Of a DNA stretch of 53,321 bases, positions 16,628 through 25,408 are shown piece by piece; position 1 is the stretch's first letter; each line of letters starts with the position of its first letter. Origin of the DNA: Ga0077536 sp943370145 (GTDB lineage Bacteria > Pseudomonadota > Gammaproteobacteria > Ga0077536); assembly GCA_943370145.1 (NCBI GenBank), contig CALRPY020000030.1, positions 1 to 53,321 on the forward strand, written 5' to 3'. The translations under genes were made by a program, and so were the position numbers. The notes under the pieces were generated by a model, which saw only the letters and a program-made list of their open reading frames with translations, did no database searches and was not told the DNA's origin.

Positions 16628-17160
16628 GCGCGGAGGACACGGGCCGGATGCCGGATCCGGGCACCCTGGTGCTCGGCGAAACGGACCTCGGGTTCCGGGT
16701 CGAGCGCGCCGAAGACCTGCGCGCTGTGATGCTCGCGCTCGCGCAACAGGGCCGGCGTACGATTGACATCGTCACCCGCCACCTCGACCCGCCGCTGCTC
16801 GACCGCGAAGACTTCGTCGACGCCGTCAAGGCCGTCGCGCTTGGCAGCAAATACGCCGAGATCCGGATCCTCGTGCTCGACCCCGGCCCGGTCGTCAGCC
16901 GCGGTCACCGGCTGATCCAGCTCGCGCAGCGCCTGTCGAGCTTCGTACAGGTCCGCGTACCGTCGCCGGAGCACAAGGAATTCAACGAAGCGTGGCTGGC
17001 GGTCGATAAACAGGGTTACGCCCATCGCCGCTTCAGCGACCGCTTCGAGGCGACGGTGAACTTCAACGACCCGCGGCTGGCGTCGCAACTCGGCAACCGC
17101 TTCGACGAGATATGGCAACGCGCGAACCCCGATCCGAACCTGCGCCGCCTGCACCTCTGA
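16624..17160 (+). CDS. Conserved hypothetical protein, DUF7931-like (stand-alone)
   Basis: The 178-residue protein has no signal peptide or membrane segment. Visible features are an N-terminal half with repeated short beta/alpha elements (RRTIDIVTRHLDPPLLDRED, then AEIRILVLDPGPVVSRGH), an FVQVRVPSPEHKEFNEAWLA segment and an end FDEIWQRANPDPNLRRLHL. The pattern reminds me of the DUF7931 domain, which in other gammaproteobacteria is often fused behind a GNAT acetyltransferase, and more loosely of degenerate phospholipase D-like folds. Here there is no acetyltransferase part. It starts with GTG overlapping the purB stop (GTGA), so it is probably coupled to purB. Its last 49 bases overlap the next gene. 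Function unknown; the family name is my recollection, not a search result. Confidence 0.7.
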   Translation: MSAEDTGRMPDPGTLVLGETDLGFRVERAEDLRAVMLALAQQGRRTIDIVTRHLDPPLLDREDFVDAVKAVALGSKYAEIRILVLDPGPVVSRGHRLIQLAQRLSSFVQVRVPSPEHKEFNEAWLAVDKQGYAHRRFSDRFEATVNFNDPRLASQLGNRFDEIWQRANPDPNLRRLHL

Positions 17161-18011
17161 GCCGATCGGCCGCGCATTGGGCACGGCGGCTCCTGCCCGT
17201 GCTCGCGCTGCTGGCATGCGCCTGCGCGGCCGAACCCGCCGGGCAGGTCCTGGAGGTCGTCCCGCTCCGGCATCGTGATTACACTGAAATCCGCCCGGTG
17301 CTCGAACCACTGCTCGCGCCCGGCGCGACGCTGACGGGCAGCGGCAGCCAGCTGATCCTGCGCACGACGCCCGACAACCTCGCCGAACTCAGGCAGGCGA
17401 TCGCCGCGCTCGACACCCGGCTGCAGCGACTGCGCATCTCTGTCGCGCAGACCCGCATCAACGACGGCGCCTTCGACAGCTACGGGGTCGACGCCCGCCT
17501 GCAGGGCGGAGATGCCGGCGTGACCATCGGCACGCCGCAGGCCGGGCCCGGCAGCGCGCTCGACGCCCGGATCACCCGCACCCATGGCCAGGACGAGGGC
17601 TCGAATCTCTACTCCGTGCTCGCGCTGGACGGCCAGGCGGCCTTCATCGATACCGGCGAGGCGCGGCCACAGCCGTACATCAACCAGCACTGGGGTCCCT
17701 ACGGCGGCGGCGTCCAGGGCGGCATCGACTACGTCGAGACCCGCTCGGGCTTCCACATCACGCCGCACCTGCGCGGCGAGGGCGTGACGCTCGAGATCGC
17801 GTCGCAGCGCGAGGACTTCGCGCGCGACGGTGCCGGCGACATCACGACGAGCGGGGTCGACACCGTTGTCAGCGGGCGCCTCGGCGAGTGGCTGCCGCTG
17901 GGCGGCGTCGCCGAAACGACCGCCGGCGACCAGTCGGGCCTCCTCGCCCACACCCGGCGCCGCGACAACGCGCACAGCGGCTACTGGGTCCGGGTCGACC
18001 TCGTCCCCTGA
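17112..18011 (+). CDS. Orphan secretin-domain (NolW/secretin_N-like) lipoprotein
   Basis: The 299-residue product has a hydrophobic signal segment (about residues 26-36) ending in the lipobox-like LLAC at Cys36, so it is a probable lipoprotein. Residues about 45-110 look like a secretin N1/NolW module (VVPLRHRDYTEIRPVLEPLL, then GSQLILRTTPDNLAELRQAI and ALDTRLQRLRISV). The rest resembles part of a secretin barrel region (HITPHLRGEGVTLEIASQRE) but is far too short for a full secretin pore. No other secretion or pilus genes are nearby. The ATG at 17112 overlaps the preceding gene by 49 bases; no better start was seen downstream before the signal segment. A role as an envelope accessory protein is a guess. 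Confidence 0.72.
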   Translation: MATREPRSEPAPPAPLSRSAAHWARRLLPVLALLACACAAEPAGQVLEVVPLRHRDYTEIRPVLEPLLAPGATLTGSGSQLILRTTPDNLAELRQAIAALDTRLQRLRISVAQTRINDGAFDSYGVDARLQGGDAGVTIGTPQAGPGSALDARITRTHGQDEGSNLYSVLALDGQAAFIDTGEARPQPYINQHWGPYGGGVQGGIDYVETRSGFHITPHLRGEGVTLEIASQREDFARDGAGDITTSGVDTVVSGRLGEWLPLGGVAETTAGDQSGLLAHTRRRDNAHSGYWVRVDLVP

Positions 18012-18104
18012 CTCGCGCCGGCGCCATCACACCGGTGTAAACTGCGCACTCGCCCCCGCGGGCGATTGCGACGCAGTTCCCACGCACTTCCAGACGGCAG
18101 AATC

Positions 18105-21100
18105 ATGCAGCTTCAGTCCAGCGCGGTGGCCCGGGTTTTCCACGGGTCGGCGGCTTTCTCTCCCTTTCGCCTGGCGCGGGTCCGCCACGCGCTGAGCGCC
18201 GCGCTCGGCAACGCCGGCGGGTTCGGCGACATCGAAAGCCACTTCCTGTACCTCGTGTGGAGCCAGGAGCCCCTCGCCGCCGACGACGAAGCCCGCCTCG
18301 CCGCACTGCTCGGGGCAACGGCGCGGCCCGACGCGACGGCGGCGACCGCCGCGACCGCCATCTACACGGCGCCGCGCCTCGGCACGATGTCGCCCTGGTC
18401 GAGCAAGGCGACCGACATCGTGCGCAACTGCGGCCTTGCGCGGGTGACGCGCATCGAGCGCGCAATCTGCTGGCGGATTGCCGGTTGCACGCCGGACAAC
18501 GCGTCCGCGGTGGCGCCGCTGCTGCACGATCGCATGACCGAATTCGCGACGACCGACCTCGATGCCCTGCGCCAGGATCCGGGCTTCGACCCGCGCCCGC
18601 TCGGCCACGTGCCGCTCGCCGCGCAGGGGCCGGCAGCGCTGCGTGACGCCGATGCGCGACTGGGCCTCGCGCTGGCGGCCGACGAGATTGACTACCTCGC
18701 GGCGCGCTACGCCGAACTGGGCCGCGATCCGACCGATGCCGAACTCATGATGTTCGCGCAGGCGAATTCCGAACACTGCCGCCACAAGATCTTCAACGCT
18801 GGCTGGGCAATCGACGGCGTGCCGCGCGAATCGAGCCTGTTCCAGATGATTCGCGCGACCCACGCCGCGCATCCCAACGACGTGCTGTCCGCCTATCGCG
18901 ACAATGCCGCGGTCACGCGCGGCTATGCCGGCGAGCGTCTGCTGATCGACCCCGCGACCCATCGCTACGTGGGCGTCACCGAAGACATCCATCTGCTGAT
19001 GAAGGTGGAAACGCACAACCACCCGACCGGCATCTCGCCCTATCCCGGCGCGTCGACCGGCGCGGGTGGCGAAATCCGCGACGAGGGCGCGACCGGCCGC
19101 GGCGCGAAACCGAAGGCGGGCCTGAGCGGCTTTTCCGTGTCCCACCTGCGACTGCCGGAGAATCCGGAGCCCTGGGAAGACCGACGCCCCCTGAATCCGC
19201 GGCTCGCGACAGCGCTGCAGATCATGACCGACGGTCCGATCGGCGCCGCGGCCTTCAACAATGAATTCGGCCGGCCCGCGCTCGCAGGCTACTTCCGTAC
19301 CTTCGAACACGATGACGACGGCGAGCGGCGCGGTTACGACAAGCCGATCATGCTCGCCGGCGGCATCGGCAACGTGCGCCCTGGCCACGTCGAGAAGAAC
19401 CGCTTGATGCCGGGCGACAGGATCATCGTGCTCGGGGGTCCGGCGATGCTGATCGGCCTCGGCGGCGGCGCCGCGTCGTCAGTGAAGGGTGGCGACAGTG
19501 ATGCCGACCTCGACTACGCGTCGGTCCAGCGCGACAACGCCGAGATGGAACGCCGTGCGCAGGAAGTGATTGACGCCTGCTGGGCGCTCGGCGAGCGCAA
19601 TCCCATCGTCGCGATCCACGACGTGGGCGCGGGCGGCCTGTCGAACGCCATACCGGAACTGCTCAATGATTCGGAGCGCGGCGGCCAGCTCGAACTGCGC
19701 GCGATCCCGAACGCGGACCCCGCGATGTCGCCGCTCGAAATCTGGTGCAACGAAGCGCAGGAGCGCTACGTGCTCGGCATCCGCCCCGACGATCTCCCCG
19801 CCTTCGAGGCGCTGTGCGCGCGCGAACGCTGCCTGATGGCGGCGGTCGGCGTCGCGACCGGGGAACGCCACCTCCGACTGTGGGACGACGCCCGCAACGA
19901 GGCGGTGGTCGACCTTCCGATGGACGTCATCTTCGGCAAGGCGCCGCGCATGTTCCGCGACGTCATCAGCGTCACGCGTCCCGTCGTGCCGTTCGCGTCC
20001 ACCCTGCCGCTGCGCGAAGCCGCGCACCGCGTGCTGCGCTTTCCGGCGGTCGCCGACAAGCGCTTCCTGATCACGATCGGCGACCGCACGGTCGGCGGCC
20101 TGTCGGTGCGCGACCAGATGGTCGGGCCGTGGCAGGTCCCGGTCGCGGACTGCGCGGTCACCGCCGCCGGCTTCAGCGGCATCACCGGCGAAGCCTTCGC
20201 GATCGGCGAACGCACCCCGCTGGCCCTGCTCGACGCCGCCGCGTCGGCGCGGATGGCGATCGGCGAGTCGCTGACGAACCTGCTGTCCGCGCGCATCAAG
20301 CGCATCGAGGACGTCGTGCTTTCCGCGAACTGGATGGCCGCGGCCGGGCACCCGGGAGAGGATGCACGCCTGTATGCCGCGGTCTCGGCGGCGAGCACGC
20401 TGTGCCAGGCGCTCGGCATCTGCATCCCGGTCGGCAAGGATTCGATGTCGATGAAATCACGCTGGCGCGACGCCGCCGGCGAGCAGTCCGTGACTTCGCC
20501 CGTGTCGCTGGTGAGTTCGGCCTTCGCGCCGGTCGTGGATGTCACGCAATCGCTGACACCGCAGTTGCAGGTCCCGTTCGACGCGAGCGTACTGCTGTTC
20601 GTGGACATCGCGGCCGGCCGGCAGCGCATGGGCGGGTCGGTGCTCGGCCAGGTGCAGGCCTCGCTGGCCGGCACCGCACCGGACGTCGACGACCCCGCGA
20701 CGCTGCGCGACGCGTTCGCGGTGGTGCAGCTCCTGAACGAGTCCGGTCATCTCCTCGCCTGCCACGACCGGGCCGACGGCGGCCTGTTCGCGACACTGTG
20801 CGAAATGGCCTTCGCCGCGCGCTGCGGCCTGAAACTCGAGATCGACGGGCTCGGCGACGACACCGTCGCCGCACTGTTCAACGAGGAACTGGGGCTCGTG
20901 CTGCAGATCGCGGACAGCGATCTCGCCGCGGTGCTGGCGCAGTTCGACGGCACTTCGCTCGCCGGCCACGTGCATCCCATCGGCCGCCCCCAGTCACGCG
21001 CGACGATCGACATCGAGGTCCGGGGGCAACGCGTGCTGTCCGAGGATCTCTACGCGCTGCTGCGGGCATGGTCGGCGCCCTCGCACGCGATCCAGCGCCT

Positions 21101-21971
21101 GCGCGACAATCCCGACTGCGCGGACGAGGAACTCGCGCACAACCTCGACCCGTCGGCGCGCGGGCTGTTCCTGCTGATGCCCGCGGCCAACACCGCCCCG
21201 CCCGCGGTGCTGACACACAGGCCGCGGGTCGCCATCCTTCGCGAGCAGGGCGTCAACGGCCAGCGCGAAATGGCGGCCGCCTTCATCGCCGCCGGCTTCG
21301 ATGCGGTGGACGTGCACATGTCGGAAATCCTGGGCGGCGCGCGCCGCCTCGGCGAGTTCGACGGGCTGGTCGCCTGCGGCGGGTTTTCCTACGGCGACGT
21401 GCTGGGCGCCGGCAGCGGCTGGGCGCGTTCGATCCTGTTCAACGCCCGCGCGCGGGACGAGTTCGCGGCCTACTTCACGCGCCCGGGGACGTTCACGCTG
21501 GGCGTCTGCAATGGCTGCCAGATGCTCTCTCAGCTGAAGGAACTGATCCCCGGCGCCATGCACTGGCCGCGCTTCCTGCGCAATCGATCCGAGCAGTTCG
21601 AGGCCCGCCTGGTGATGGCCGAGGTGCAGCCCTCGCCCTCGATCTTCTTCGACGGTCTCGCCGGCATGCAGGCGCCGCTGGTCGCGTCGCACGGCGAAGG
21701 CCGCGCCGAGTTCACGCATGCCGCGCAACAGGTCTGCGTGCGCTATGTCGACGATCGCGGCGCGCCGGCCAGCCGCTATCCGCAGAACCCCAACGGCTCG
21801 CCCGACGGCCTCGCGGGGGTGACCACCGACGACGGCCGGGCGACGATCCTGATGCCGCATCCCGAACGGGTGTACCTCGCGCGCCAGTTCTCATGGCTGC
21901 CGCGGGAGTGGCGCGATCCGATGTCTCCCTGGTTCCGTATGTTCGCCAACGCGCGTCGCCACGTCGGCTGA
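18105..21971 (+). CDS. purL: Phosphoribosylformylglycinamidine synthase (FGAM synthase, large type)
   Basis: PurL converts FGAR, ATP and glutamine to FGAM. The 1288-residue single-chain protein (1295 in E. coli) has the N-terminal PurS-like region (DIESHFLYLVWSQEPLAADD), two AIRS-type ATP domains with KVETHNHPTGISPYPGASTG and VGKDSMSMKSRW, and a C-terminal class I glutaminase. The glutaminase nucleophile is in LGVCNGCQMLSQL, with HGEGRAEF and MPHPERV completing its site. The ATG at 18105 gives MQLQSSAVARVFHGSAAFSP. An in-frame TTG at 18066 exists, but the extension has no family support. It lies 93 bases after the secretin-like gene and two genes after purB, linking two purine steps. Confidence 0.97.
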   Translation: MQLQSSAVARVFHGSAAFSPFRLARVRHALSAALGNAGGFGDIESHFLYLVWSQEPLAADDEARLAALLGATARPDATAATAATAIYTAPRLGTMSPWSSKATDIVRNCGLARVTRIERAICWRIAGCTPDNASAVAPLLHDRMTEFATTDLDALRQDPGFDPRPLGHVPLAAQGPAALRDADARLGLALAADEIDYLAARYAELGRDPTDAELMMFAQANSEHCRHKIFNAGWAIDGVPRESSLFQMIRATHAAHPNDVLSAYRDNAAVTRGYAGERLLIDPATHRYVGVTEDIHLLMKVETHNHPTGISPYPGASTGAGGEIRDEGATGRGAKPKAGLSGFSVSHLRLPENPEPWEDRRPLNPRLATALQIMTDGPIGAAAFNNEFGRPALAGYFRTFEHDDDGERRGYDKPIMLAGGIGNVRPGHVEKNRLMPGDRIIVLGGPAMLIGLGGGAASSVKGGDSDADLDYASVQRDNAEMERRAQEVIDACWALGERNPIVAIHDVGAGGLSNAIPELLNDSERGGQLELRAIPNADPAMSPLEIWCNEAQERYVLGIRPDDLPAFEALCARERCLMAAVGVATGERHLRLWDDARNEAVVDLPMDVIFGKAPRMFRDVISVTRPVVPFASTLPLREAAHRVLRFPAVADKRFLITIGDRTVGGLSVRDQMVGPWQVPVADCAVTAAGFSGITGEAFAIGERTPLALLDAAASARMAIGESLTNLLSARIKRIEDVVLSANWMAAAGHPGEDARLYAAVSAASTLCQALGICIPVGKDSMSMKSRWRDAAGEQSVTSPVSLVSSAFAPVVDVTQSLTPQLQVPFDASVLLFVDIAAGRQRMGGSVLGQVQASLAGTAPDVDDPATLRDAFAVVQLLNESGHLLACHDRADGGLFATLCEMAFAARCGLKLEIDGLGDDTVAALFNEELGLVLQIADSDLAAVLAQFDGTSLAGHVHPIGRPQSRATIDIEVRGQRVLSEDLYALLRAWSAPSHAIQRLRDNPDCADEELAHNLDPSARGLFLLMPAANTAPPAVLTHRPRVAILREQGVNGQREMAAAFIAAGFDAVDVHMSEILGGARRLGEFDGLVACGGFSYGDVLGAGSGWARSILFNARARDEFAAYFTRPGTFTLGVCNGCQMLSQLKELIPGAMHWPRFLRNRSEQFEARLVMAEVQPSPSIFFDGLAGMQAPLVASHGEGRAEFTHAAQQVCVRYVDDRGAPASRYPQNPNGSPDGLAGVTTDDGRATILMPHPERVYLARQFSWLPREWRDPMSPWFRMFANARRHVG

Positions 21972-22075
21972 CGCGTCGCCCCTGCTTGCCGCGCCCGCAA
22001 GGTCCGTGGCAGGCTGCCAGCAGACGGTCGGTTCGGGACTTCACCTGTCGCCATCCATCCGCAGCGGAGCGCCTC

Positions 22076-22621
22076 ATGACCCAGGCCCTGATACTCGTCG
22101 ACATCCAGAACGACTACTTCCCAGGCGGGGCGATGGAGCTCGTCGGCATGGAGGCGGCGTCGGAGCGCGCCGCCGCGGTGCTCGGGCGTTTCCGCGCGCG
22201 CGGCTGGCCTGTCTTCCACATCCAGCACGTTTCGACCCGCCCCGGGGCGACCTTCTTCCTGCCGGACACGAGAGGCGTCGAACACCACGCCAGCGTGGCT
22301 CCCCGCGCGGGCGAGGCCGTCGTGCGCAAGCATTTCCCGAATGCCTTCCGGGAGAGCGCCCTGCTCGACGGTCTCAGGGCGGCGGGCGCGGACCAGCTCG
22401 TGATCGCCGGCGCGATGAGCCATATGTGCATCGATGCGACGACGCGGGCCGCTTTCGACCTCGGCTACGGCTGCGCGGTGGTCGCCGACGCCTGCGCGAC
22501 CCGCGATCTCGACTTCAACGGGGAAACGGTGCCGGCCGCGAGCGTGCATGCCGCGTTCATGGCGGCGCTCGCATCGCCGTATGCGCGCGTCATCGCCGCC
22601 GACGTCGCGCTGCGCGACTGA
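22076..22621 (+). CDS. Isochorismatase-family cysteine hydrolase (nicotinamidase-like)
   Basis: This 181-residue protein has the complete catalytic triad of the isochorismatase/nicotinamidase superfamily: Asp9 in ILVDIQNDYFPGGAM, Lys85 in VVRKHFPNAF and Cys118 in AMSHMCIDATTRAA. The DYFPGGAMEL start resembles nicotinamidases, but the metal-ligand pattern of true nicotinamidases is not clearly present, so the substrate is undecided. GGAG lies about seven bases before the ATG. It is a plus-strand gene 104 bases after purL and 33 before the Smr gene; no functional tie to purine synthesis is evident. Confidence 0.85.
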   Translation: MTQALILVDIQNDYFPGGAMELVGMEAASERAAAVLGRFRARGWPVFHIQHVSTRPGATFFLPDTRGVEHHASVAPRAGEAVVRKHFPNAFRESALLDGLRAAGADQLVIAGAMSHMCIDATTRAAFDLGYGCAVVADACATRDLDFNGETVPAASVHAAFMAALASPYARVIAADVALRD

Positions 22622-22654
22622 CGCTCCTGGTCGCAGCCTTGCCCCACCGCCACG

Positions 22655-23221
22655 ATGTCACGCAAACCAGCAGGTGCGCCCGTCACGCCGGCCCTCGCCG
22701 ATGAGGACCGTCAGGCCCTGCTGCAGGCGCTGGCTGGCGTCCGTCCGCTGATCACCGACACCGTCGAGCTGCGGTCCCCACCGCCACCACCGGTCCCGAA
22801 GCAGGCCGCCCGCGACGAGGCGGCCGTATTACGCGAAATGGTCCTGCTCGATCCCGGCGCCGGCGAACTCGAGATGGGCGACGAACTCAATTTCAAGCGT
22901 GGCGGCGTGCAGCACGCCGTCATTCGCAAGCTGCGCCGCGGCCAGTTCGCGGTGCAGGCCCATCTCGATCTGCACGGCCTGACCGCCGCCGAAGCAAAAC
23001 TGCAACTGGCGAGCTTCCTCCAGCAATGCGTCGTGTCGGGTCTGCGCTGCGTGCGCATCGTTCACGGCAAGGGCAACAGCTCACCGGGCAAGGTGCCGGT
23101 ATTGAAGCCGCGCGTGGCGCACTGGCTCGCGCAGCGTAACGAGGTGATGGCTTACACGTCGGCGCGTCAGGTGGATGGCGGCACCGGCGCGATTTATGTC
23201 CTGCTCAGGAATTTGCGCTGA
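22655..23221 (+). CDS. Smr-domain protein (SmrA/YdaL-like)
   Basis: The 188-residue protein has a basic, proline-rich N-terminus (residues 1-50), a linker motif FKRGGVQHAVIRKLRRGQF typical of proteobacterial Smr proteins, and a C-terminal Smr domain from about residue 98. That domain has DLHGLTAAEAK, the conserved VRIVHGKG loop and GGTGAIYVLLR. Smr domains are found in MutS2 and in RNA endonucleases that act on stalled ribosomes; the bacterial stand-alone forms are likely nucleases. The EFxREGxQH-like element resembles SmrA more than SmrB. Its TGA stop forms the left foot of an inverted repeat shared with the convergent lipoprotein gene. Confidence 0.88.
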   Translation: MSRKPAGAPVTPALADEDRQALLQALAGVRPLITDTVELRSPPPPPVPKQAARDEAAVLREMVLLDPGAGELEMGDELNFKRGGVQHAVIRKLRRGQFAVQAHLDLHGLTAAEAKLQLASFLQQCVVSGLRCVRIVHGKGNSSPGKVPVLKPRVAHWLAQRNEVMAYTSARQVDGGTGAIYVLLRNLR

Positions 23222-23237
23222 GCGGCGCCGCCGCTCA
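23219..23237. repeat. Inverted repeat formed by two convergent stop codons
   Basis: Bases 23219-23226 and 23230-23237 are exact inverted repeats (8 bp, loop GCC). The left arm begins with the TGA of the plus-strand Smr gene and the right arm ends with the TGA of the minus-strand lipoprotein gene. It can fold on either transcript and may act as a shared, non-canonical terminator or a 3'-end stabiliser. There is no T-run on either side. Confidence 0.6.
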
Positions 23238-23690
23238 CGGCGAGGAAGTGTCGGTCACCGCGATAGCCGGGTGCCGCTGCTCGAGCAGCCTGGCGACGTC
23301 CCTGGCCGCCGCTTCGCAGGCATCGACCGTCGACAGCATCTTCATTTTCAGGCGCCAGCCCGGTTCGCCACCCTCGAGATAGCTGACCGCAGCCTGGTTG
23401 AGGTAGGTGCAGCTGTCGGTCATGTCCGCTTCCGCGTCGGCGAGCACCGGATCGATCTCGAAGTCCGGTCCGGCCTCGAACTGCAGTCGTTCCAGCAGAT
23501 CGTTCGCGACACGCCCCTGGTAGACGAATACTTCGCGAATGTGGATTTCCTGCGCACTCTGCGCCTGCGCGGTCGGCATCCCGGGCCCGGCGTCGCGGGT
23601 CGCGACGCCGGCGCAGCCGTTCAGGAACAACGCGCCGAGCAGCAGCACCGGCCACCCGCGTCGAGGGCGCGCTTCAATCGATGAACGCAT
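23235..23690 (-). CDS. Small hypothetical lipoprotein
   Basis: The 151-residue product has a basic N-terminus, a hydrophobic stretch and the lipobox LNGC with the lipidated Cys at about residue 26, so it should be exported and lipid-anchored. The mature part is acidic and mostly helical, with two further Cys (in DSCTYLNQAAVSYLEGG and STVDACEAAARDV) that could form a disulphide. I do not recognise the family. It converges on the Smr gene and diverges from the mutarotase gene across 173 bases that are less GC-rich than the surroundings and may hold both promoters, none clear enough to call. Confidence 0.75.
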   Translation of the reverse strand: MRSSIEARPRRGWPVLLLGALFLNGCAGVATRDAGPGMPTAQAQSAQEIHIREVFVYQGRVANDLLERLQFEAGPDFEIDPVLADAEADMTDSCTYLNQAAVSYLEGGEPGWRLKMKMLSTVDACEAAARDVARLLEQRHPAIAVTDTSSP

Positions 23691-23863
23691 GGTATCCGTG
23701 AGCCCCAGCGTGAATTATTGTTTGCAGGGATAGATAGACGCTTCAGCGGCAGATTGCGAGGATCACTTGAGAATTGCTTCCGGATTTGATGGGCCAGTTG
23801 CGGGAAACGTGACGCGGCTCAAAGTGGCCAGCGCGCTTCAAGCGAATTGCGGGGCATGTCGCG

Positions 23864-24721
23864 ATGGCTGATGCGCCCAACGATGCTTCGGCGTTCCGCC
23901 CCCTCTCCGTTCGCAGCGCCGGTGGCGCGACCGCCGATGTCTGCTCCCACGGCGCTCACTTGCTGGCCTGGCATCCGCTCGGTGTCGCGGGCAACCAGTT
24001 CTTCCTGAGCAGCACGAGCCGCTATGCGGGCGACGCCGCCATTCGCGGCGGCATTCCGGTCGTGTTTCCGCAATTCAGCGGCATGGGAAGCCTGCCGAAG
24101 CACGGCTTCGCGCGAACCCGGCCCTGGACCGTGCTGGCCAGGGACCACGGCGCGAGCGTCAGTTTCGAGCTCGGGGAGTCGGCCGCGACGCTCGCCCTGT
24201 GGCCGCACCGCTTCTGCGCGCGGCTCGATGTCGACATCGAAGACGCCTGCCTGACCGTGAGCCTCGCGGTGGACAACACTGGCGACAGCGCGTGGGAGTT
24301 CACCGTGGCTCTGCACGGTTATTTCGCGGTCGACGACATCGCGAATGCGCGCGTACATGGCCTGCAGGGGCGAGACTGCCTCGACGCCACCGACAACATG
24401 CGACCTGGACGGGAAGACCGCGCATGGATGCCGATCGAAGGCGAAGTGGACCTCGTCTTCCATGCCGTCGACGGCGAGCTTGCAATCAGCGACGGCAGGA
24501 AGCGCATCGTGATCGAGCGCGAAGGATTTCCCGATGTCGTCGTGTGGAACCCGGGTGAGGAGAAGGCCGCCGCGTTGGCCGACCTCGAGCCGGGCGGCTG
24601 GCGCCGCATGCTGTGCGTCGAACCCGCCTGCATCGCGCACCCCGTGCGGCTCGCGCCCGGCGAGCGCTGGAAGGGGGTGCAGCGTCTGCGCTGCGTGCCA
24701 CTGAGCGACCGTGCTCGCTGA
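23864..24721 (+). CDS. D-hexose-6-phosphate mutarotase (YeaD family)
   Basis: Members of this family interconvert the anomers of glucose 6-phosphate and related sugars. The 285-residue protein has the galactose-mutarotase-like beta-sandwich signatures GGIPVVFPQFSGMG, LPKHGFARTRPW with a catalytic-type His, FTVALHGYFAVDDI with a second His, FPDVVVWNPGEEKAAALADL and MLCVEPACIAHPVRLAPGE. The length matches YeaD (294 in E. coli). The ATG at 23864 fits the family N-terminus, although its ribosome binding site is poor. It converges on ispF over a 199-base gap (24722-24920) in which I see no feature. Confidence 0.88.
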   Translation: MADAPNDASAFRPLSVRSAGGATADVCSHGAHLLAWHPLGVAGNQFFLSSTSRYAGDAAIRGGIPVVFPQFSGMGSLPKHGFARTRPWTVLARDHGASVSFELGESAATLALWPHRFCARLDVDIEDACLTVSLAVDNTGDSAWEFTVALHGYFAVDDIANARVHGLQGRDCLDATDNMRPGREDRAWMPIEGEVDLVFHAVDGELAISDGRKRIVIEREGFPDVVVWNPGEEKAAALADLEPGGWRRMLCVEPACIAHPVRLAPGERWKGVQRLRCVPLSDRAR

Positions 24722-24920
24722 TCAACCTGGCGCAAATCCGTCACGTCACGGCAACCGCGGCTGGGCGCCCGTGTCGGGTATGCCTGCGGCCACCGTGCGC
24801 GCACAGGACGTGCTCGCTCGAGCGCTACAGGGACGTACTTGAGCGGGTCGTCGCGGGTATGCCCGGCACGGGCGCCGACGGTGGCTCGGCCCCGAGCAGC
24901 GGGTACCTGTCCTGGGTCAC

Positions 24921-25403
24921 TCAGCTTTCCGACAGGGGCGCGATCAGCGCGACGGCCAGTGAGGCGATGCCCTCCTCACGGCCGGTGAAACCCATCTTCT
25001 CGGTCGTGGTCGCCTTGATGCTCACGGCGTCGACCGGGAGCGCGAGATCGGCGGCGACGCATTCGCGCATCGCCTGCACGTGGGGCGCGATCTTCGGCCG
25101 CTCGGCGATGATGGTGCCGTCGACGTTGACGACGCGATAGCCAGCCTCGGCCAGCAGTTCACGCGTTCGTCGCAGCAGGATGCGGCTGTCGATGCCCTTG
25201 AAGGTCTGGCTGGTGTCCGGGAAGTGCTTGCCGATGTCACCCAGCGCCGCCGCGCCCAGCAGCGCGTCGCAAATCGCGTGCAGCAGCACATCACCGTCCG
25301 AATGGGCGGCGAGTCCGCGCTCGAAGGGGATGCGCACGCCGCCGAGCATGACGTGGTCGCCGTCGTGGAAACGGTGGGCATCGTAACCCTGGCCGATACG
25401 CAT
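24921..25403 (-). CDS. ispF: 2-C-methyl-D-erythritol 2,4-cyclodiphosphate synthase
   Basis: IspF makes MEcPP in the non-mevalonate isoprenoid pathway. The 160-residue protein has the metal ligands in RIGQGYDAHRF (Asp and His) and the second His in AAHSDGDVLLHAICDALLGA. GDIGKHFPDT and KATTTEKMGFTGREEGIA also match the family. The ATG at 25401-25403 follows the ispD stop by five bases, giving the standard ispD-ispF pair. Downstream relatives often carry truD and surE; here the operon ends. Confidence 0.97.
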   Translation of the reverse strand: MRIGQGYDAHRFHDGDHVMLGGVRIPFERGLAAHSDGDVLLHAICDALLGAAALGDIGKHFPDTSQTFKGIDSRILLRRTRELLAEAGYRVVNVDGTIIAERPKIAPHVQAMRECVAADLALPVDAVSIKATTTEKMGFTGREEGIASLAVALIAPLSES

Positions 25404-25408
25404 GGGAT

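Noticed and set aside
18066..18104. TTG start 13 codons upstream for purL
   Set aside because: The added residues (MRRSSHALPDGRI) do not match the PurL N-terminus, whereas the ATG at 18105 does.
24613..25140. Plus-strand 175-codon frame spanning the mutarotase-ispF gap
   Set aside because: It overlaps the mutarotase end and is antisense to ispF; the translation has no motif.
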